In this document: positions 10,401 to 18,494 of the stretch, piece by piece | How the letters are laid out: every line of letters begins with the position of its first letter | How positions within the stretch are numbered: the stretch's first letter is position 1 | DNA from: Saliphagus infecundisoli | GTDB taxonomy: Archaea; Halobacteriota; Halobacteria; Halobacteriales; Natrialbaceae | Assembly: GCF_020177375.1 (NCBI RefSeq) | Contig: NZ_JAIWHV010000008.1 | Location: 1-64,000 of the forward strand | Length of the DNA stretch: 64,000 nt | Direction: 5' to 3' | The notes under the pieces: generated by a model | Seen by the model: only the letters and a program-made list of their open reading frames with translations | The model's database searches: none | What the model was told of the DNA's origin: nothing | Made by a program: the position numbers and the translations under genes

Positions 10401-11060
10401 ATCTCGCTTCTCCTCGATCCGGAGTTCGGCCTCATCGATCCGTTCCTGGACGGTGGCGAGTTCCTCGAAGGCGTCTTCCTTTTTCGCGTCGAACTCCGCG
10501 ACGCCGGCGATCTCGTCGATGATCTCCCGGCGGGCGCGCGGGGTCATGTTGATGATCTCGGTGACGTCGCCCTGCATGACGACGTTGTACCCCTCGGGGG
10601 TGACTCCGGCCTGGGCGAGTAGGTCCCGGATGTCGGCGAGGTTCACCGAGCGGTCGTTCAGGTAGTAGTAGGAGTAGTAGTTGTCCTCGGTCTCCTTGAC
10701 CCGCCGGCGAATGCGGATCTCGCTTACGTCGCCGATGTCGTCGCTACCCGCGGCGCTGACGACCTGGGAGCGATCGAGGGTGCGGTCGTCGTTTGCGAGG
10801 ACGACCTCGACGCTGGCTTCGCGGGCGCCCCCCTTTCGGTCGCCGTCCTCGTGGCCGGGGTTGTAGATGAGGTCGGTGAGCTTCTCCGCGCGGATTCCCC
10901 GCGTGCGGGCCAGGCCGAGCGCGAACAGGACCCCGTCGATGATGTTCGACTTCCCCGAGCCGTTCGGGCCGGTAACGACCGTGAAGTCCTCGTAGAAGGG
11001 GATCTTCGTCCGCCGCCCGAAGCTCTTGAAATCGTCTAGGATGAGCGCCTTGATGTGCAT
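7485..11060 (-). CDS. smc: Chromosome segregation ATPase SMC
   Basis: The 1191-residue protein has the full SMC layout. The Walker A motif GPNGSGKSNIIDGVLFALG lies near residue 32, followed by a long coiled coil. The hinge is around residues 520-690 (VHGAVAQLGTVPGEYAVACETAAGGRLANVVVDD) and contains MTGGSRKG-type glycines. A second coiled coil follows, then the ABC signature MSGGEKSLTALAFIFAIQ and Walker B FYALDEIDAFLD near the C-terminus. It forms the ring that organises chromosomal DNA together with ScpA. It is transcribed with the coiled-coil gene upstream (33-base gap) and scpA downstream (overlap). Confidence 0.97.
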   Translation of the reverse strand: MHIKALILDDFKSFGRRTKIPFYEDFTVVTGPNGSGKSNIIDGVLFALGLARTRGIRAEKLTDLIYNPGHEDGDRKGGAREASVEVVLANDDRTLDRSQVVSAAGSDDIGDVSEIRIRRRVKETEDNYYSYYYLNDRSVNLADIRDLLAQAGVTPEGYNVVMQGDVTEIINMTPRARREIIDEIAGVAEFDAKKEDAFEELATVQERIDEAELRIEEKRDRLEQLEDERRTALRYRRLRRERETYEGYRKASELEDKREDLEQARSRVSGLEEKLEERRRELDERQGAVVRLQEDLEDLNAEIERKGEDEQLRIKGEIEEVKGDLSRLEDRIESHEEKIEDAEGDRREAFVQIDRKQERLEELEGETREIKLQKASIRSEIQEREERLEELEAEIEAVDTAFDELKDDLADRKEVLEEAKTERNELQREQDRLLDEARRRSNAVTEAEEAIEEAEARLPELEERREDLERELSKAETNRENIAEVVSDLTAEKRRLQSDVDELDDEIQAAQQEYAELEANAEESGDSSFGRAVTTILNAGMEGVHGAVAQLGTVPGEYAVACETAAGGRLANVVVDDDGVGQHGIDYLKSRNAGRATFLPMTEMHERGLPQAPSDPGVVDFAYNLVEFDPQYAGIFSYVLGDTLVVSDIETARSYMGDYRMVTTDGDLVEKSGAMTGGSRKGSRYSFTGGGEGQLERVAARITELQEERKEVRDDLRDVEERLDDARERRSDAADEVRSIESELERVAEEREELEEEIEELEDELEKLEDEREEVDERMTEISGEIDEKTGEIEALEDEIADLEEELADSKIPELTAEIEDIEGEIDDREGRIDELDGELNELRLEQEYAEEAVEELHDEIETAQNRKAELEEQIEEFEDGIEEQRELLDQKREAVADLEEELTELKGERTELKEELAGAKEARDDQQDRVTELEGKLESYRGRVRSLEGEIEDLEVEVGEYDAEEVPDHETVVEMLELLEGDMEALEPVNMLAIEEYDEVSEDLESLEEGRATLVSEADAIRDRIDRYEARKKETFMESYEAIAGYFTEIFETLSEGTGSLQLEDEADPFEGGLTMKAQPGDKPIQRLDAMSGGEKSLTALAFIFAIQRHNPAPFYALDEIDAFLDAVNADRVGEMVDDLAEEAQFVVVSHRSAMLDRSERAIGVTMQENNVSAVTGIDLSGEMEVPADD

Positions 11061-11093
11061 TCTCGTCGGCTCCGTGGTCCGCCGGGTCGCTGG

Positions 11094-11405
11094 TTATGCG
11101 ACGATAATGTCGCTCGTACCTGAGTCTTCCGTTTCCGCCTCCTCGTCTTCGTCCTCGTCGTCGAACGCGGTCTCGGTCGACACCGATTCGGTCTGGGTCG
11201 GGGCCGTCTCGCCGCCGACGTCGTCCTCCCCATCCTCTCTCCCTTCGCGGCGCTCGGGCACCCTCGTCGGCGCGTCGGTGTCGAGTTCGGCCTCGAGCAC
11301 GCGGATCCGCTCTTTGGCCTCGACGAGTTCGTCGGTGAGTCCTCCCACCGTCGACTGCATCTCCTCGACGGTTCGCTCGAGCTCTTCGACGCGATTGGCT
11401 GGCAT
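11094..11405 (-). CDS. Small coiled-coil acidic protein upstream of smc, function unknown
   Basis: This 103-residue protein has an N-terminal heptad-rich helix (NRVEELERTVEEMQSTVGGLTDELVEAKERIRVLEAEL, residues about 4-42). A low-complexity acidic tail follows, ending in DSGTSDIIVA. I recognise no enzyme motif. Haloarchaea often carry such a small coiled-coil gene next to smc, and I recall it under a DUF name (possibly DUF7518) without certainty. Its position as first gene of the smc-scpA unit suggests an accessory role, but that is inference. The conserved-looking terminal IIVA might be a protein-protein tail. Confidence 0.75.
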   Translation of the reverse strand: MPANRVEELERTVEEMQSTVGGLTDELVEAKERIRVLEAELDTDAPTRVPERREGREDGEDDVGGETAPTQTESVSTETAFDDEDEDEEAETEDSGTSDIIVA

Positions 11406-11513
11406 ATCGCCTAGGGACCCGTCCGCGTACTTAAACGTGAGTCAGACACGTTCAATTCGACTTACAGGACCGCCTCCGGTAACTTTTCCCTTCCCCGCCT
11501 CGAACCCGCGTCA

Positions 11514-13013
11514 ATGACCGCTCGAACCGTCCAGCGGGGCGAAGACGACCTCGTCACCGTCATCGGCCTCGAGGTCCACGTCCAACTCGAGACCGCAACG
11601 AAGATCTTCTGTGGCTGTCCGACCGAGCCCGCCGACGAACCGAACGAGAACGTCTGTCCGGTCTGTCTGGGTCTGCCCGGTGCCCTCCCCGTCCTCAACG
11701 AGGGCGCCGTCGAATCGGCCGTCAGGATCGGGAAGGCGATCGACGCGACGATCCCCGAGGAGACCCGATTTCACCGCAAGAACTACTACTACCCCGACCT
11801 CCCGAAGAACTTCCAGATCACGCAGTACGACGAGCCGATCTGTGCCGACGGCGAACTCGAGATCACCGTCGAGGGCGACCGCCGGACCGTCACCATCGAG
11901 CGCGCGCATCTGGAGGAGGATCCCGGAAGCCTCCAGCACGTCGGCGGCGGCGGGGGAATCGACAGCGCGGAGTACACCCTAGTCGACTACAACCGCGCCG
12001 GCGTCCCCCTGATGGAGATCGTGACGGCACCGGACTTCCGCTCGCCCGCCGAGGTCCGGGCCTTCCTCGCCGAACTCACCGAGGTCCTCGAGTATCTGGG
12101 CGTGTTCGATGCCGAGCGCGACGGCAGCCTCCGGGTGGACGCCAACCTCTCGATGATTCCCGGCGAGGAGATCGAGGGCGACGCCAGGGAGATCGGTACC
12201 GACGCACTGGAAGCCGCGAACCGCACCGAGGTCAAGAACATCTCGAGTCACAGGGGCGCCGAGAAGGCCCTGGCCTACGAGGAGACCCGCCAGAAGAACG
12301 CGATCGAGCGCGGGCGCGCGATCGAACAGGAGACCCGCCACTGGGACGAGTCCCGCGGAATCACCGTCTCGATGCGCTCGAAGGAAGAGGAGAAGGACTA
12401 CCGCTACTTCGAGGAGGCCGACCTCCCGCCCCTGCGGGTCGCCGACTGGAAGGAGGAGATCTCGATCCCCGAACTCCCCAGCGCCCGCCGCGAACGCTTC
12501 CAGGGGGAGTACGGCCTGAGCGAGGAGGCGGCCTCGAAGCTCACCTCGAGGAAGGAGGTCGCGGACTTCTACGAGGACGTCGCCCGGGAGTACGACCCCG
12601 ACCTCGCGGCGACCTGGGTCGCAGACGAGTTGCTCGGCGAACTCAACTACCGCGGGACCGAGATCACCGCGGTCGAGGACAGGTTAGCGGAGGTCCGGCG
12701 ACTGATCGCCCTCGTTGCCGACGAAGAGATTACCGCCAAGAACGCAAAGGAGGTCGTCCTCCGGGGGATGCTCGACGACGGCGACGATCCGGAGACGATC
12801 GTCTCCCGCGAGGACCTCGGCAAGACCGACGAGGGCGAGGTCCAGCGGGCGGTCGAGGAGGCCATCGAGGACAACCCCGAGGCCGTCGCGGACGTCGAAG
12901 GGGGCGACGACGGCGCGATTAACTTCCTGGTCGGCCAGGTGATGGGCAAGACCGGCGGCAGCGCCGACCCCGGCGAGGTCAACCGGCTGCTCCGGGCTGA
13001 AATCGAGGGCTGA
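11514..13013 (+). CDS. gatB: Asp-tRNA(Asn)/Glu-tRNA(Gln) amidotransferase subunit B
   Basis: GatB is the kinase/tRNA-binding subunit of the GatCAB transamidation complex. The 499-residue protein shows the diagnostic VIGLEVHVQLETATKIFCGC and VCPVCLGLPGALPVLN near the N-terminus. It also has FHRKNYYYPDLPKNFQITQYD, the DYNRAGVPLMEIVT motif, and a C-terminal YqeY-like tail (VGQVMGKTGGSADPGEVNRLL). The Zn-type cysteines C-GC and CPVC are present. It begins at ATG 11514 with no clear SD. gatA and gatC are not in this window. Confidence 0.97.
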   Translation: MTARTVQRGEDDLVTVIGLEVHVQLETATKIFCGCPTEPADEPNENVCPVCLGLPGALPVLNEGAVESAVRIGKAIDATIPEETRFHRKNYYYPDLPKNFQITQYDEPICADGELEITVEGDRRTVTIERAHLEEDPGSLQHVGGGGGIDSAEYTLVDYNRAGVPLMEIVTAPDFRSPAEVRAFLAELTEVLEYLGVFDAERDGSLRVDANLSMIPGEEIEGDAREIGTDALEAANRTEVKNISSHRGAEKALAYEETRQKNAIERGRAIEQETRHWDESRGITVSMRSKEEEKDYRYFEEADLPPLRVADWKEEISIPELPSARRERFQGEYGLSEEAASKLTSRKEVADFYEDVAREYDPDLAATWVADELLGELNYRGTEITAVEDRLAEVRRLIALVADEEITAKNAKEVVLRGMLDDGDDPETIVSREDLGKTDEGEVQRAVEEAIEDNPEAVADVEGGDDGAINFLVGQVMGKTGGSADPGEVNRLLRAEIEG

Positions 13014-13044
13014 GACGACGATTCGGGTTCTCCGACGGCGTTCG

Positions 13045-14205
13045 TCAGTCGTCCTCGGAGACGGCCGACGTGGAGGGGATCGACTTCTGTGGGGCCGTTT
13101 CGCCCCAGTCCAGCCGACGCCGGAAGTAGAGCGCGACGTTGACCAGCGCGAGCAACACGGGGACCTCGATCAGGGGCCCGACGACCGTCGCGAAGGCGAC
13201 GCCCGAGCCGACGCCGAAGACGGCGACCGCGACGGCGATCGCCAGCTCGAAGTTGTTCGAGGCGGCGGTGAAGCCGATCGCGGTCGTCGTCGAGTAGTCC
13301 GCGCCGATCCCTCTCCCCATCCCGAAGCTCACGAGGAACATCGCCACGAAGTAGATCGTCAGCGGGACGGCGATCAGGAGCACGTCGCCGGGCGCGGCGA
13401 CGATGGCCCCGCCCTGGGTCGCGAACATCACGACGACGGTAAACAGGAGCGCGACCAGCGTCAGCGGATCGATCCTCGGGACGACCTCCTCGTCGTACCA
13501 CGCCTCGCCTCTCGCCCGTGTCCCAGCGTAGCGGGTCAGGTATCCGCCGACGAACGGAATGCCCAGGAAGATCACGATCGCCCGGAACACCTGGGCCGGC
13601 GTGACGTCAAACGTCTCGATGCCGGCGACGAGGGTCTCCATGCCCAGAAGCGGCGGGAGGAAGAGCCCGAACAGCCAGACGTAGGCCCCGTAGGTCAGGA
13701 TCTGGAAGAGGCTGTTGAACGCGACGAGACCGGTGACGTACTCGGTCGAGCCCTCGGCCAGCTCGTTCCAGACCAGCACCATCGCGATACACCGAGCCAT
13801 TCCGATGAACACGAGTCCGAGGAAGTAGTCGGGACGGGCGGGGAGGCCGGGAACGACGCCGCCGAAGAAGACCACCGCGAGGGCGAACATCAGGGTCGGC
13901 CCGATGAACCAGTTCTGGACGAGGCTCAGCCCCAACACGCGCCAGTTGCGGAACACGGTCGGGAGCCGGGAGTAGTCGGCCTTCGCCAGCGGCGGGTACA
14001 TCATGAGCACAAGCCCGATCTCGACTAAGTGAAGGTCCTGGATCGGTTCCGTCACCGACGGGGCGGCGAAACCGAGCCCGACGCCGACGGCCATCGCCCC
14101 GAAGATCCAGAGGGTGAGGTACTTGTCGAGGAAATCCATCGACCGCGGGTCGCCACAGCTCGCACAGTCACAGTCCGGGCCGTGGTCGTGTGTGGCGTCG
14201 CTCAT
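13045..14205 (-). CDS. Arsenite efflux permease Acr3
   Basis: Acr3-type transporters export As(III) across the membrane. The 386-residue protein has about ten membrane segments and the family signature FIGMARCIAMVLVWNELAEG with the key cysteine at about residue 139. Before the first membrane helix lies a Cys/His-rich extension (H6, H8, C12, C14, C17 in HDHGPDCDCASC) that could bind metalloid. It is the third gene of an arsR-arsC-acr3 operon, with a 30-base gap after arsC. Its stop faces that of gatB. Confidence 0.92.
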   Translation of the reverse strand: MSDATHDHGPDCDCASCGDPRSMDFLDKYLTLWIFGAMAVGVGLGFAAPSVTEPIQDLHLVEIGLVLMMYPPLAKADYSRLPTVFRNWRVLGLSLVQNWFIGPTLMFALAVVFFGGVVPGLPARPDYFLGLVFIGMARCIAMVLVWNELAEGSTEYVTGLVAFNSLFQILTYGAYVWLFGLFLPPLLGMETLVAGIETFDVTPAQVFRAIVIFLGIPFVGGYLTRYAGTRARGEAWYDEEVVPRIDPLTLVALLFTVVVMFATQGGAIVAAPGDVLLIAVPLTIYFVAMFLVSFGMGRGIGADYSTTTAIGFTAASNNFELAIAVAVAVFGVGSGVAFATVVGPLIEVPVLLALVNVALYFRRRLDWGETAPQKSIPSTSAVSEDD

Positions 14206-14235
14206 TCCGCTCCTCCCGATTCGTCCGGCTCTGGA

Positions 14236-14673
14236 TCAGGCAGGCCCGTCCACCTCGGCTTCGATCTCGTCGAAGAGATCGTGGACCCGCCCGCGGATCT
14301 CCGCTCGAATCTCCCGGACGGTCTCGAGCCCTTCCTCGCCGGGATCGTCGAGCGCCCAATCCCTGACCTCGACGGCCGCGGCGTCGAGTTCGAGCGTCGA
14401 ACAGCCCATCGTGGCGACGTAGGTACAGGACTCGAGTTCGGCCGTCGTGATCTCCCGTGGCGTCCGCCCTTCGAGGTCGATCCCCTCCTCGGCCATTGCC
14501 TCGACGACGACGTCGTGGACGTGCTCTGCGGGACGAGTGCCGCCGGTGAGGAGTTTGACCTCTTCCTCGAGCCCCCGCTCCCGGCGCTCCCGCTCGGCGA
14601 ACGCGGTCGCCATCTGGCTCCGGCCGGCGTTGCGGACGCAGACGAAGGCCACGCGAAGGCGCTCGTCCGTCAT
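14236..14673 (-). CDS. arsC: Arsenate reductase of the low-molecular-weight phosphatase type
   Basis: The 145-residue protein has the LMW-PTP P-loop CVRNAGRS (catalytic Cys12, CX5R to Arg18, then Ser19). The general acid region is around VRDWALDDPGEE, with D-x-D-P-like acids. Thioredoxin-coupled ArsC enzymes of this fold reduce As(V) to As(III) for export. The gene position between arsR and acr3 supports that role over tyrosine phosphatase. Its ATG overlaps the arsR stop by four bases (ATGA). Confidence 0.88.
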   Translation of the reverse strand: MTDERLRVAFVCVRNAGRSQMATAFAERERRERGLEEEVKLLTGGTRPAEHVHDVVVEAMAEEGIDLEGRTPREITTAELESCTYVATMGCSTLELDAAAVEVRDWALDDPGEEGLETVREIRAEIRGRVHDLFDEIEAEVDGPA

Positions 14674-15065
14674 CGCTCCCCCCTGGTTCCGTCGAGCGCC
14701 TCGAGGAGCGCGGTGGCCCGCTCGGTCGGCTCGTAGTAGTGCCAGGTGCCGTCCTTGCGACGCGCGATGAGGCCGGCGTCGTACAGGTCCGAGAGCGCAT
14801 GGCTCACCGCGCTGTCGCTGACGTCGAGGACGGGCGTGATCTCACAGACACAGAGCTCGCGCCCGGCGGCGGCGAGCAGGCGGACGATCGTGTAGCGGGT
14901 GTCGTTGCCCAGGGCCTTGAGCGCCGCCCGGTCCGTCGCGGCGTCCGGGGGGAAGGCGGCGACCAGCCCCTCGAGGGTCTCGACGTGCGTCTCGAGGTCG
15001 TCGTCACAGCACTCGCATTCCCGACCGTCGACGAGGCGCTCGAGGCGTTCGGATCGTTGTCCCAT
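14670..15065 (-). CDS. arsR: ArsR-family metalloregulator of the ars operon
   Basis: This 131-residue winged-helix repressor has a recognition helix around DVSDSAVSHALSDLYDAGLI, followed by a wing (ARRKDGTWHYY). It carries the metal-site motif ELCVCEI (C72, C74) in the alpha3/alpha5 position used by As(III) sensors. An additional N-terminal cluster CECC (C17, C19, C20) may complete a thiolate site. I start at MGQRSERLERL (15065), six codons inside the longest frame, because the frame upstream covers the probable operator and TATA box. It would autorepress the operon and release DNA on arsenite. Confidence 0.9.
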   Translation of the reverse strand: MGQRSERLERLVDGRECECCDDDLETHVETLEGLVAAFPPDAATDRAALKALGNDTRYTIVRLLAAAGRELCVCEITPVLDVSDSAVSHALSDLYDAGLIARRKDGTWHYYEPTERATALLEALDGTRGER

Positions 15066-15075
15066 GATTGAGTAG

Positions 15076-15098
15076 ATGAACACTCATTCATATACATG
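15076..15098 (-). promoter_or_regulatory. Operator/TATA region of the ars operon
   Basis: ATGAACACTCATTCAT at 15076-15091 is an imperfect inverted repeat (ATGAA...TTCAT) 10-25 bases before the arsR start. It overlaps a TATA-like GTATATGA on the minus strand (15088-15095). ArsR repressors typically bind such ATGAAT...TTCAT dyads over the promoter. Confidence 0.6.
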
Positions 15099-15266
15099 TT
15101 GTGGACTCCGGATTGGGGGAACCGAGGCCGCTCGGCACCCCGTACTCTGCCGGGTAGACGGCTGCTGTGCTGTGGACGGGGTGTGGCCGGAGGTCGAGCC
15201 CGACCGAGACCGGGAGAACCGGCGCGGGAAGTCGTCGAGGCCGGGGTAGCGGGGCGTCGACGGTAG
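15099..15266. other. Spacer between the ars operon and aroE, nothing recognised
   Basis: About 170 GC-rich bases have no supportable gene or RNA. The last part is the downstream trailer of aroE, whose stop is at 15267. Confidence 0.4.
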
Positions 15267-16064
15267 TTAAAGGTGTGCGCGCAGCGCCTCGTTCATCGTC
15301 TCGACAGGCGCCTCCCGACCGGTCCAGGTTTCGAAGGCCTCGACGCCCTGAAACAGCAACATCCAGGCGCCGTCGACCGTCTCCGCGCCCGCGGCCGCCG
15401 CGTCCCGGAGGAACCGGGTCTCGAGGGGCGTGTACACCGCGTCGAACGCCACCAGGTCGGCGTGCCAGGCGTCGGCGGGGGCGACCGACTCCTCGGACTC
15501 CAGCCCGACGCTGGTGGCGTTGGCGACGACGTCAGCCTCGGCCATCAGGTCGGGGAGGGAGTCGAGTCCGTGGCCGGTCGCGCCGGGAACGTCCTCGGCG
15601 AGGTCGTGGGCGCGCGAGGCGGTCCGATTCGCGACTGCCACCTCGGCACCGGTCTCCTCGAACCCGAACGCGAGCGCGCGGGCGGCTCCTCCGGCGCCGA
15701 CGACGACGGCACTCGCGCCCTCGAGGGAAACGTCGTGATGTTCGAGCGCCCGCATCGCGCCCGAGAGGTCGTAGTTGTAGCCCCGGACGCGCTCGCCGAA
15801 GTCGATCGTGTTGACCGCGCCGACCCGTTTGGCCCGGTCGTCGGGCTCGGAAAACGCGAGGGCGTCACCCTTGAACGGGAGGGTGACGGTCAGCCCGGAG
15901 ACGCCCAGGGCCTCCGCGCCGCCGAAGGCCTCCTCGATCCGGTCGGGGTCGGCCTCGAAGGTGACGAAGGCGGCATTGATCCCCAGCTCGTCGAAGGCGG
16001 CCTGATGCATCGGCGGCGACAGCGAGTGGGAGACGGGGTTTCCGATGATTCCGTAAACGTCCAT
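15267..16064 (-). CDS. aroE: Shikimate dehydrogenase
   Basis: AroE reduces 3-dehydroshikimate to shikimate with NADPH. The 265-residue protein has the substrate loop PVSHSLSPPMHQAAF, the catalytic Lys in TLPFKGDALA, N in VGAVNTID, and the glycine-rich nucleotide site VVVGAGGAARALAFG followed by ANRTASRA. The N-terminal start MDVYGIIGNPVSHS is exact for the family. The long upstream open frame (to 16949) is antisense shadow of the GH88 gene. aroA lies far away at 58568. It is divergent from the gene at 16182. Confidence 0.95.
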   Translation of the reverse strand: MDVYGIIGNPVSHSLSPPMHQAAFDELGINAAFVTFEADPDRIEEAFGGAEALGVSGLTVTLPFKGDALAFSEPDDRAKRVGAVNTIDFGERVRGYNYDLSGAMRALEHHDVSLEGASAVVVGAGGAARALAFGFEETGAEVAVANRTASRAHDLAEDVPGATGHGLDSLPDLMAEADVVANATSVGLESEESVAPADAWHADLVAFDAVYTPLETRFLRDAAAAGAETVDGAWMLLFQGVEAFETWTGREAPVETMNEALRAHL

Positions 16065-16181
16065 GGCTGTGCTGTATCTCAAACGGGGATCCAAAACGGC
16101 TTCGGTGCCTGCGAAGCGCACATCCCGGCGAGGATTCCGGAGACGTCCACACTTATGAGCCAGTCGCTCACACGCTCGGGC

Positions 16182-17231
16182 ATGGTCGAACAACGGTCGC
16201 TCGAGGAGCTGGTACCGACGGTCGCCGACTACACCCTCGAACTCGACTTCGAGGAGTTCATCCAGGGCGAGCGCCCGATGGTCCTTCGGGGACTGCTCGC
16301 GACTGACGACGACGAACACACCGAGATCGCCGAACGGTACGTCGATCGGGCGGTCCGCTCGCAGTCGAGTGCGGGCCAGATGGCCTACGGATCGATCGAC
16401 GTCGTCCCCGAGTGGGACGAACACCGGATCTTCCGTCCGGTACCCGACGCGGGCGCCGTGGCCTACCTCGCCCTGGAGGTCTACGAGAACGATGGACCGG
16501 AGTTCTATCTCGACGCCTGTCGCCGCCAGTTCGAGTCCTTCCACGAGGAGGCCCTGCGGACCACGGAGGGAGGACTCTCCCATCACACCGAGGAGATCGA
16601 GCTCTGGATCGACGCGGTCTACATGATGTGTCCGTTCATGGCCCGCTACGGCCAACTCGCCGACCGGCCGGAGGCCATCGACGAGGCCGTCGATCAGATC
16701 CTCGTCCACGACGACCGCCTTCGGGATCTCCACACCGATCTCTACAGACACATCTGGCGCGAGACGCCCAACAGCTACCCGGACGGCTCGCTCTGGCTCC
16801 GGGGCAACGGCTGGCTCGCGACGGGCGTCCTCGATACCCTGCGATACGTCCCCGATGACCACCCCGAACGCGACCGTCTGGAGGAACTCCTCGTGGACCA
16901 CCTCGAAAGCATGGCGGAGTACCAGGACCGCAGCGGCTTCTGGCACCACCTCATCGACGACCCGAGCATGTACCTGGAGACCTCGGGCACCCTCCAGTAC
17001 GCCTTCGCGTTCGTCGAGGCCGTCGAGCGCGGACTGCTCGACGACGACTACCTCGAGACCGCCGAGCGCGCGATCGGTGCCGCCAAGACCGTCGTCACCG
17101 ACGACGGCGCAGTCCAGCGAAACGCGGCGATGCCCGGCGGTCCCGAGGCCCCCCAGGCGGTCAACCTCTACGGCCAGGGCTGGTTCCTGATCACCGGGAC
17201 GCGCCTCCTCGAGTCGGAGATCGACGCCTGA
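16182..17231 (+). CDS. Glycoside hydrolase family 88/105-like (unsaturated glycuronyl hydrolase, YteR-like)
   Basis: The 349-residue alpha/alpha-barrel protein carries the WLRGNGWLATG motif and HIWRETPNSYPDGS that mark the GH88/105 group. Its members hydrate the unsaturated uronyl end left by polysaccharide lyases. EIELWIDAVYMMCPFMARYG contains the catalytic Asp region. An upstream ATG at 16155 adds nine residues. I prefer 16182 because ACTTATGAG at 16151-16159 sits where a TATA box would for a leaderless transcript. There is no signal peptide, so a cytoplasmic enzyme acting on imported oligosaccharides is likely. Confidence 0.82.
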   Translation: MVEQRSLEELVPTVADYTLELDFEEFIQGERPMVLRGLLATDDDEHTEIAERYVDRAVRSQSSAGQMAYGSIDVVPEWDEHRIFRPVPDAGAVAYLALEVYENDGPEFYLDACRRQFESFHEEALRTTEGGLSHHTEEIELWIDAVYMMCPFMARYGQLADRPEAIDEAVDQILVHDDRLRDLHTDLYRHIWRETPNSYPDGSLWLRGNGWLATGVLDTLRYVPDDHPERDRLEELLVDHLESMAEYQDRSGFWHHLIDDPSMYLETSGTLQYAFAFVEAVERGLLDDDYLETAERAIGAAKTVVTDDGAVQRNAAMPGGPEAPQAVNLYGQGWFLITGTRLLESEIDA

Positions 17232-17302
17232 TCACGGGGGTCCAGGACGGATCCGTGCCCTCGGGACTCGAGGAAGGCAGCCGAAGGGAAACCGCCGGTC
17301 GA

Positions 17303-17752
17303 TCAGGCGGCGTCGACCGCCCCGTCGGGCCGGACCGTCACGACTGGGACCGGCGCCGTACTGACGACCTTGTCGGTAGTGCTCCCGACGATGCGGCGCT
17401 CGAACCCGCTCCGTCCCGCCGTCCCCATCACGACCATGCTCGCGTCGGTCTCGGCCGCGTAGTCGGCGATCTCCTCGGCGGGGATGCCGGTCCTGACGAC
17501 GGCCTCGGCGTCGAGGCCCGCCGACCGGGCGGCCTCGGCGAGTTCTTCTGCCCACTCCGCGGCGATCTCGGTTACCTCCTCGCTGGTCTTCCCGGGGCCG
17601 GCGCCGATCGACGAGCGGTGTGTCATGCTCGTGTCGCCGACCGAGAGCGCGTGGACCGTCGCGCCGGACTTCCTGGCGAGATCGAAGCCGACGTCGGCGG
17701 CGTTGTCCGCGTACTCGCTTCCATCCGTCGGGATAATCACGATATCACTCAC
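17303..17752 (-). CDS. Universal stress protein (UspA family)
   Basis: The 149-residue single Usp domain begins IVIIPTDGSEYADNAADVGFDLARK. It ends with the ATP-binding loop VVMGTAGRSGFERRIVGSTTDKVV, which fits G-2x-G-9x-G-(S/T), so it probably binds ATP. It is transcribed alone between the GH88-like gene and the winged-helix gene. Haloarchaeal genomes carry many such proteins and the specific stress is unknown. Confidence 0.9.
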   Translation of the reverse strand: MSDIVIIPTDGSEYADNAADVGFDLARKSGATVHALSVGDTSMTHRSSIGAGPGKTSEEVTEIAAEWAEELAEAARSAGLDAEAVVRTGIPAEEIADYAAETDASMVVMGTAGRSGFERRIVGSTTDKVVSTAPVPVVTVRPDGAVDAA

Positions 17753-17878
17753 TGTTCAACACGACTATCGCTGCGAACCCCGGACGTATAACCATTTCTC
17801 CGGGGTCCGGTCACTCGGCCGAACCGCCCGCGAGTCGCGAGCCTGCCGGACGCGGGGAGCCCAACGCGGCCGACCGCG

Positions 17879-18262
17879 CTACGGGCGGTCGACCGACGGC
17901 GAGGAGAGCCGGGGTTCGGGGATCTCCTCGGTCGACCGGAACTGCTCGAGGAGGGACTCCACTTCCTCGAAGTCCTCCCCGAGAACGACGTCGCCGCTCC
18001 GGAGGTCGTAGTCGACGACGGCGTGGTCGGCGAGCATGGGGAGGTGGGTGTGGACGAGTGAGACGTGGACCGACCGGCGCGCCGACTCGGGGACGGTCGC
18101 GGTCGGCTCCTCGCGCTCCCAGGCGGCGATCCGGGCCGCGAGTTCGGGGACGCTGGCGTAGTCGGTTCCCGCGAGGAGATAGAGCAGGTACCGACGCCGG
18201 CGATCACCGAGCAGGGTGTAGATCGCGTCCATCCGGTCACCGTCGTTCGTCCACGATGCCAT
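17879..18262 (-). CDS. Winged-helix protein, haloarchaeal DUF7344-like
   Basis: The 127-residue protein has an N-terminal helix pair DAIYTLLGDRRRRYLLYLLAG, then VPELAARIAAWE and VHVSLVHTHLPMLADHAVVDYDLRSGDVVL. This is the standard layout of small haloarchaeal winged-helix regulators, which I recall as DUF7344. I start at MASWTNDGDRMDAIYTLL (18262). MDAI ten codons later is possible. No ligand domain is visible, so it may be a DNA-binding regulator of unknown target. Confidence 0.7.
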   Translation of the reverse strand: MASWTNDGDRMDAIYTLLGDRRRRYLLYLLAGTDYASVPELAARIAAWEREEPTATVPESARRSVHVSLVHTHLPMLADHAVVDYDLRSGDVVLGEDFEEVESLLEQFRSTEEIPEPRLSSPSVDRP

Positions 18263-18494
18263 ATCCCCCGAAACGCACCGACGGCTATTACACCTGACGC
18301 CAAAACAGATTGGGTCCCCCGTTCCCCTCCGGCGGTCGAATCGCCGGGTCGAACTCGCAGTCGGGTCATGGCGATCGACGCGGGAATCCCGGCCGGTTCC
18401 GGCGCCCGCGAACGCGCGCACACCCGCGCAGTCTCCCGGTTTCGTCGGCGTTTCGGCGAAAGGGTTATGCGGGATACGGGCGTATCGCTCGCCA
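18263..18494. other. Promoter region between winged-helix gene and topA
   Basis: The only signals I can support are a TATA-like GGGTTATGC around 18461-18470, roughly 25-33 bases before a short upstream ORF at 18495, and the divergent promoter of the winged-helix gene. No other gene is seen. Confidence 0.4.

Noticed and set aside
16065-16949. Long extension of aroE upstream of 16064
   Set aside because: It lies antisense to the GH88-like gene and the aroE family starts at MDVYGIIGNPVSHS.
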